Source of the DNA: Candidatus Epulonipiscium sp.
GTDB taxonomy: Bacteria; Bacillota_A; Clostridia; Lachnospirales; Cellulosilyticaceae
Direction of reading: 5' to 3'
DNA length: 5,159 nucleotides
Assembly (NCBI GenBank): GCA_012841565.1
Contig: DUUM01000105.1
Coordinates: 1-5,159, forward strand
A program made the position numbers and the translations under genes. The notes below the pieces were generated by a model. That model ran no database searches and was not told the origin of the DNA. It worked only from the letters and a program-made list of their open reading frames with translations. How positions within the stretch are numbered: position 1 is the first letter of the stretch; each line of letters opens with the position of its first letter. Positions 4,535 through 5,159 of the stretch are shown here, in pieces.

Positions 4535-5159
4535 GGCAAGATTGATTTGATCATCACAAAATCCATTTCAAGATTTGCAAGAAACACAGCAATCATGCTT
4601 GAAGTCGTTAGAGAGCTAAAAAGCCTTAATGTAGAAGTAGACTTCCAAAAAGAGAATATTAAAACCTTGTCAGGGGATGGAGAGCTTATGCTAACCATCC
4701 TCTCTGCTTTTGCCCAAGAAGAAAGTAAGAACATTAGTGATAATCAGAAATGGGCTATAAGAGAAAAATTTAAACGAGGGGAACTACAGATAAACACCAC
4801 TCGCTTTCTAGGCTATGACAAAGATGCGTACGGAGACCTTGTTATAAACCAAGAAGAAGCCAAGATCGTAGAGGATATATTCTCCAAGTACCTGAGCGGT
4901 AAAGGGATATTTACCATAGCAAACGAGCTAAATGATAAAAATGTTCCAACCATTGGAGGCGGAAAATGGCATCAGTCAGCCATCTTGAATATTCTTAAAA
5001 ATGAAAAGTACAAAGGAGACGCTCATCTTCAAAAATATTATACGCCAAATAACTTAATGAATAAAAGTGTGAAAAATAATGGGCAGATTGACAGCTATTA
5101 TATAGAAGGAAACCATCCTCCCATTGTTTCAAAAGAGATGTGGGCCAGGGTACAAGAAG
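4535..5159 (+). pseudogene. Large serine recombinase lacking its N-terminus, continues past window
   Basis: The frame is open from 4520 to the window end; recognisable sequence begins at GKIDLIITKSISRFARNT. Counting from that Gly, it has the SRFAR arginines (13 and 16), intact AQEES (60-64), a helix KWAIREKFKRG, a Recombinase domain at about 88-175 (FLGYDKDAYGDLVINQEEA to ILKNEKYKGD), and the start of the NHPPIVSKEMWARVQE segment that precedes the zinc ribbon in long forms. About 60-70 N-terminal residues, including the catalytic serine, are missing. No RBS-preceded start lies in frame, and the first in-frame ATG (4595) is inside the catalytic domain, so the product would be inactive as a recombinase. 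The sequence differs clearly from the recombinase at 587, so it is not a displaced part of that gene. The missing head is not elsewhere in the window. The remnant has no internal stops, which suggests recent truncation. Confidence 0.88.

Noticed and set aside
4432..4734. Antisense 100-codon frame over the toxin end and recombinase remnant
   Set aside because: It lies opposite clearly recognisable recombinase sequence and has no family features.
1..5159. CRISPR array, tRNA or rRNA genes
   Set aside because: No regularly spaced repeats, no cloverleaf with conserved T-loop, and no rRNA sequence were seen.

Overview
The window is AT-rich DNA with strong AGGAGG-type ribosome binding sites, low-GC codon use and Clostridia-like protein families. 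It reads as a piece of an accessory or mobile region from a low-GC Firmicute, most likely a clostridial anaerobe. The species is not determinable from this sequence. All recognisable genes lie on the + strand.

Layout: (1) 1-586 has no recognised protein gene. It holds copy A of a ~250-bp repeat (116-355), which looks like a structured RNA ending in an intrinsic terminator, and then a long dyad (502-586) directly in front of the first gene. (2) 587-1573 is a short serine recombinase with its catalytic Ser/Arg residues but no zinc-ribbon C-terminus. (3) 1654-2550 encodes a one-pass membrane-anchored protein of unknown function, split by a single in-frame TAA. (4) 2564-3583 is an intact RhuM-family gene, 13 bp downstream. 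(5) 3600-3894 is copy B of the repeat, here bounded by ~25-bp imperfect terminal inverted repeats like a MITE. (6) 4022-4488 is a coupled antitoxin/RelE-type toxin pair; its best promoter lies on the right edge of copy B. (7) 4535-5159 is a second, different large serine recombinase that has lost its N-terminal catalytic-serine part and runs off the window.

How the parts relate: recombinase, membrane protein and rhuM are bracketed by copies A and B in direct orientation, so recombination between the copies would release a ~3.5-kb circle carrying all three. A 15-18 bp motif (GGTAAGTAGTYYAAA) occurs in both orientations in front of the recombinase, again just after its stop codon, and in a weaker form after copy B. 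It is a candidate recombinase or regulator site. The headless second recombinase and the TA pair suggest repeated insertion and deletion in a recombinase-rich element.

The most interesting signal is the repeat pair. The two copies differ at five positions in one arm of the terminator hairpin, and all five changes preserve base pairing. That argues for selection on RNA structure, in an element whose copy B also looks transposable. I could not match it to a known RNA or IS family by eye.
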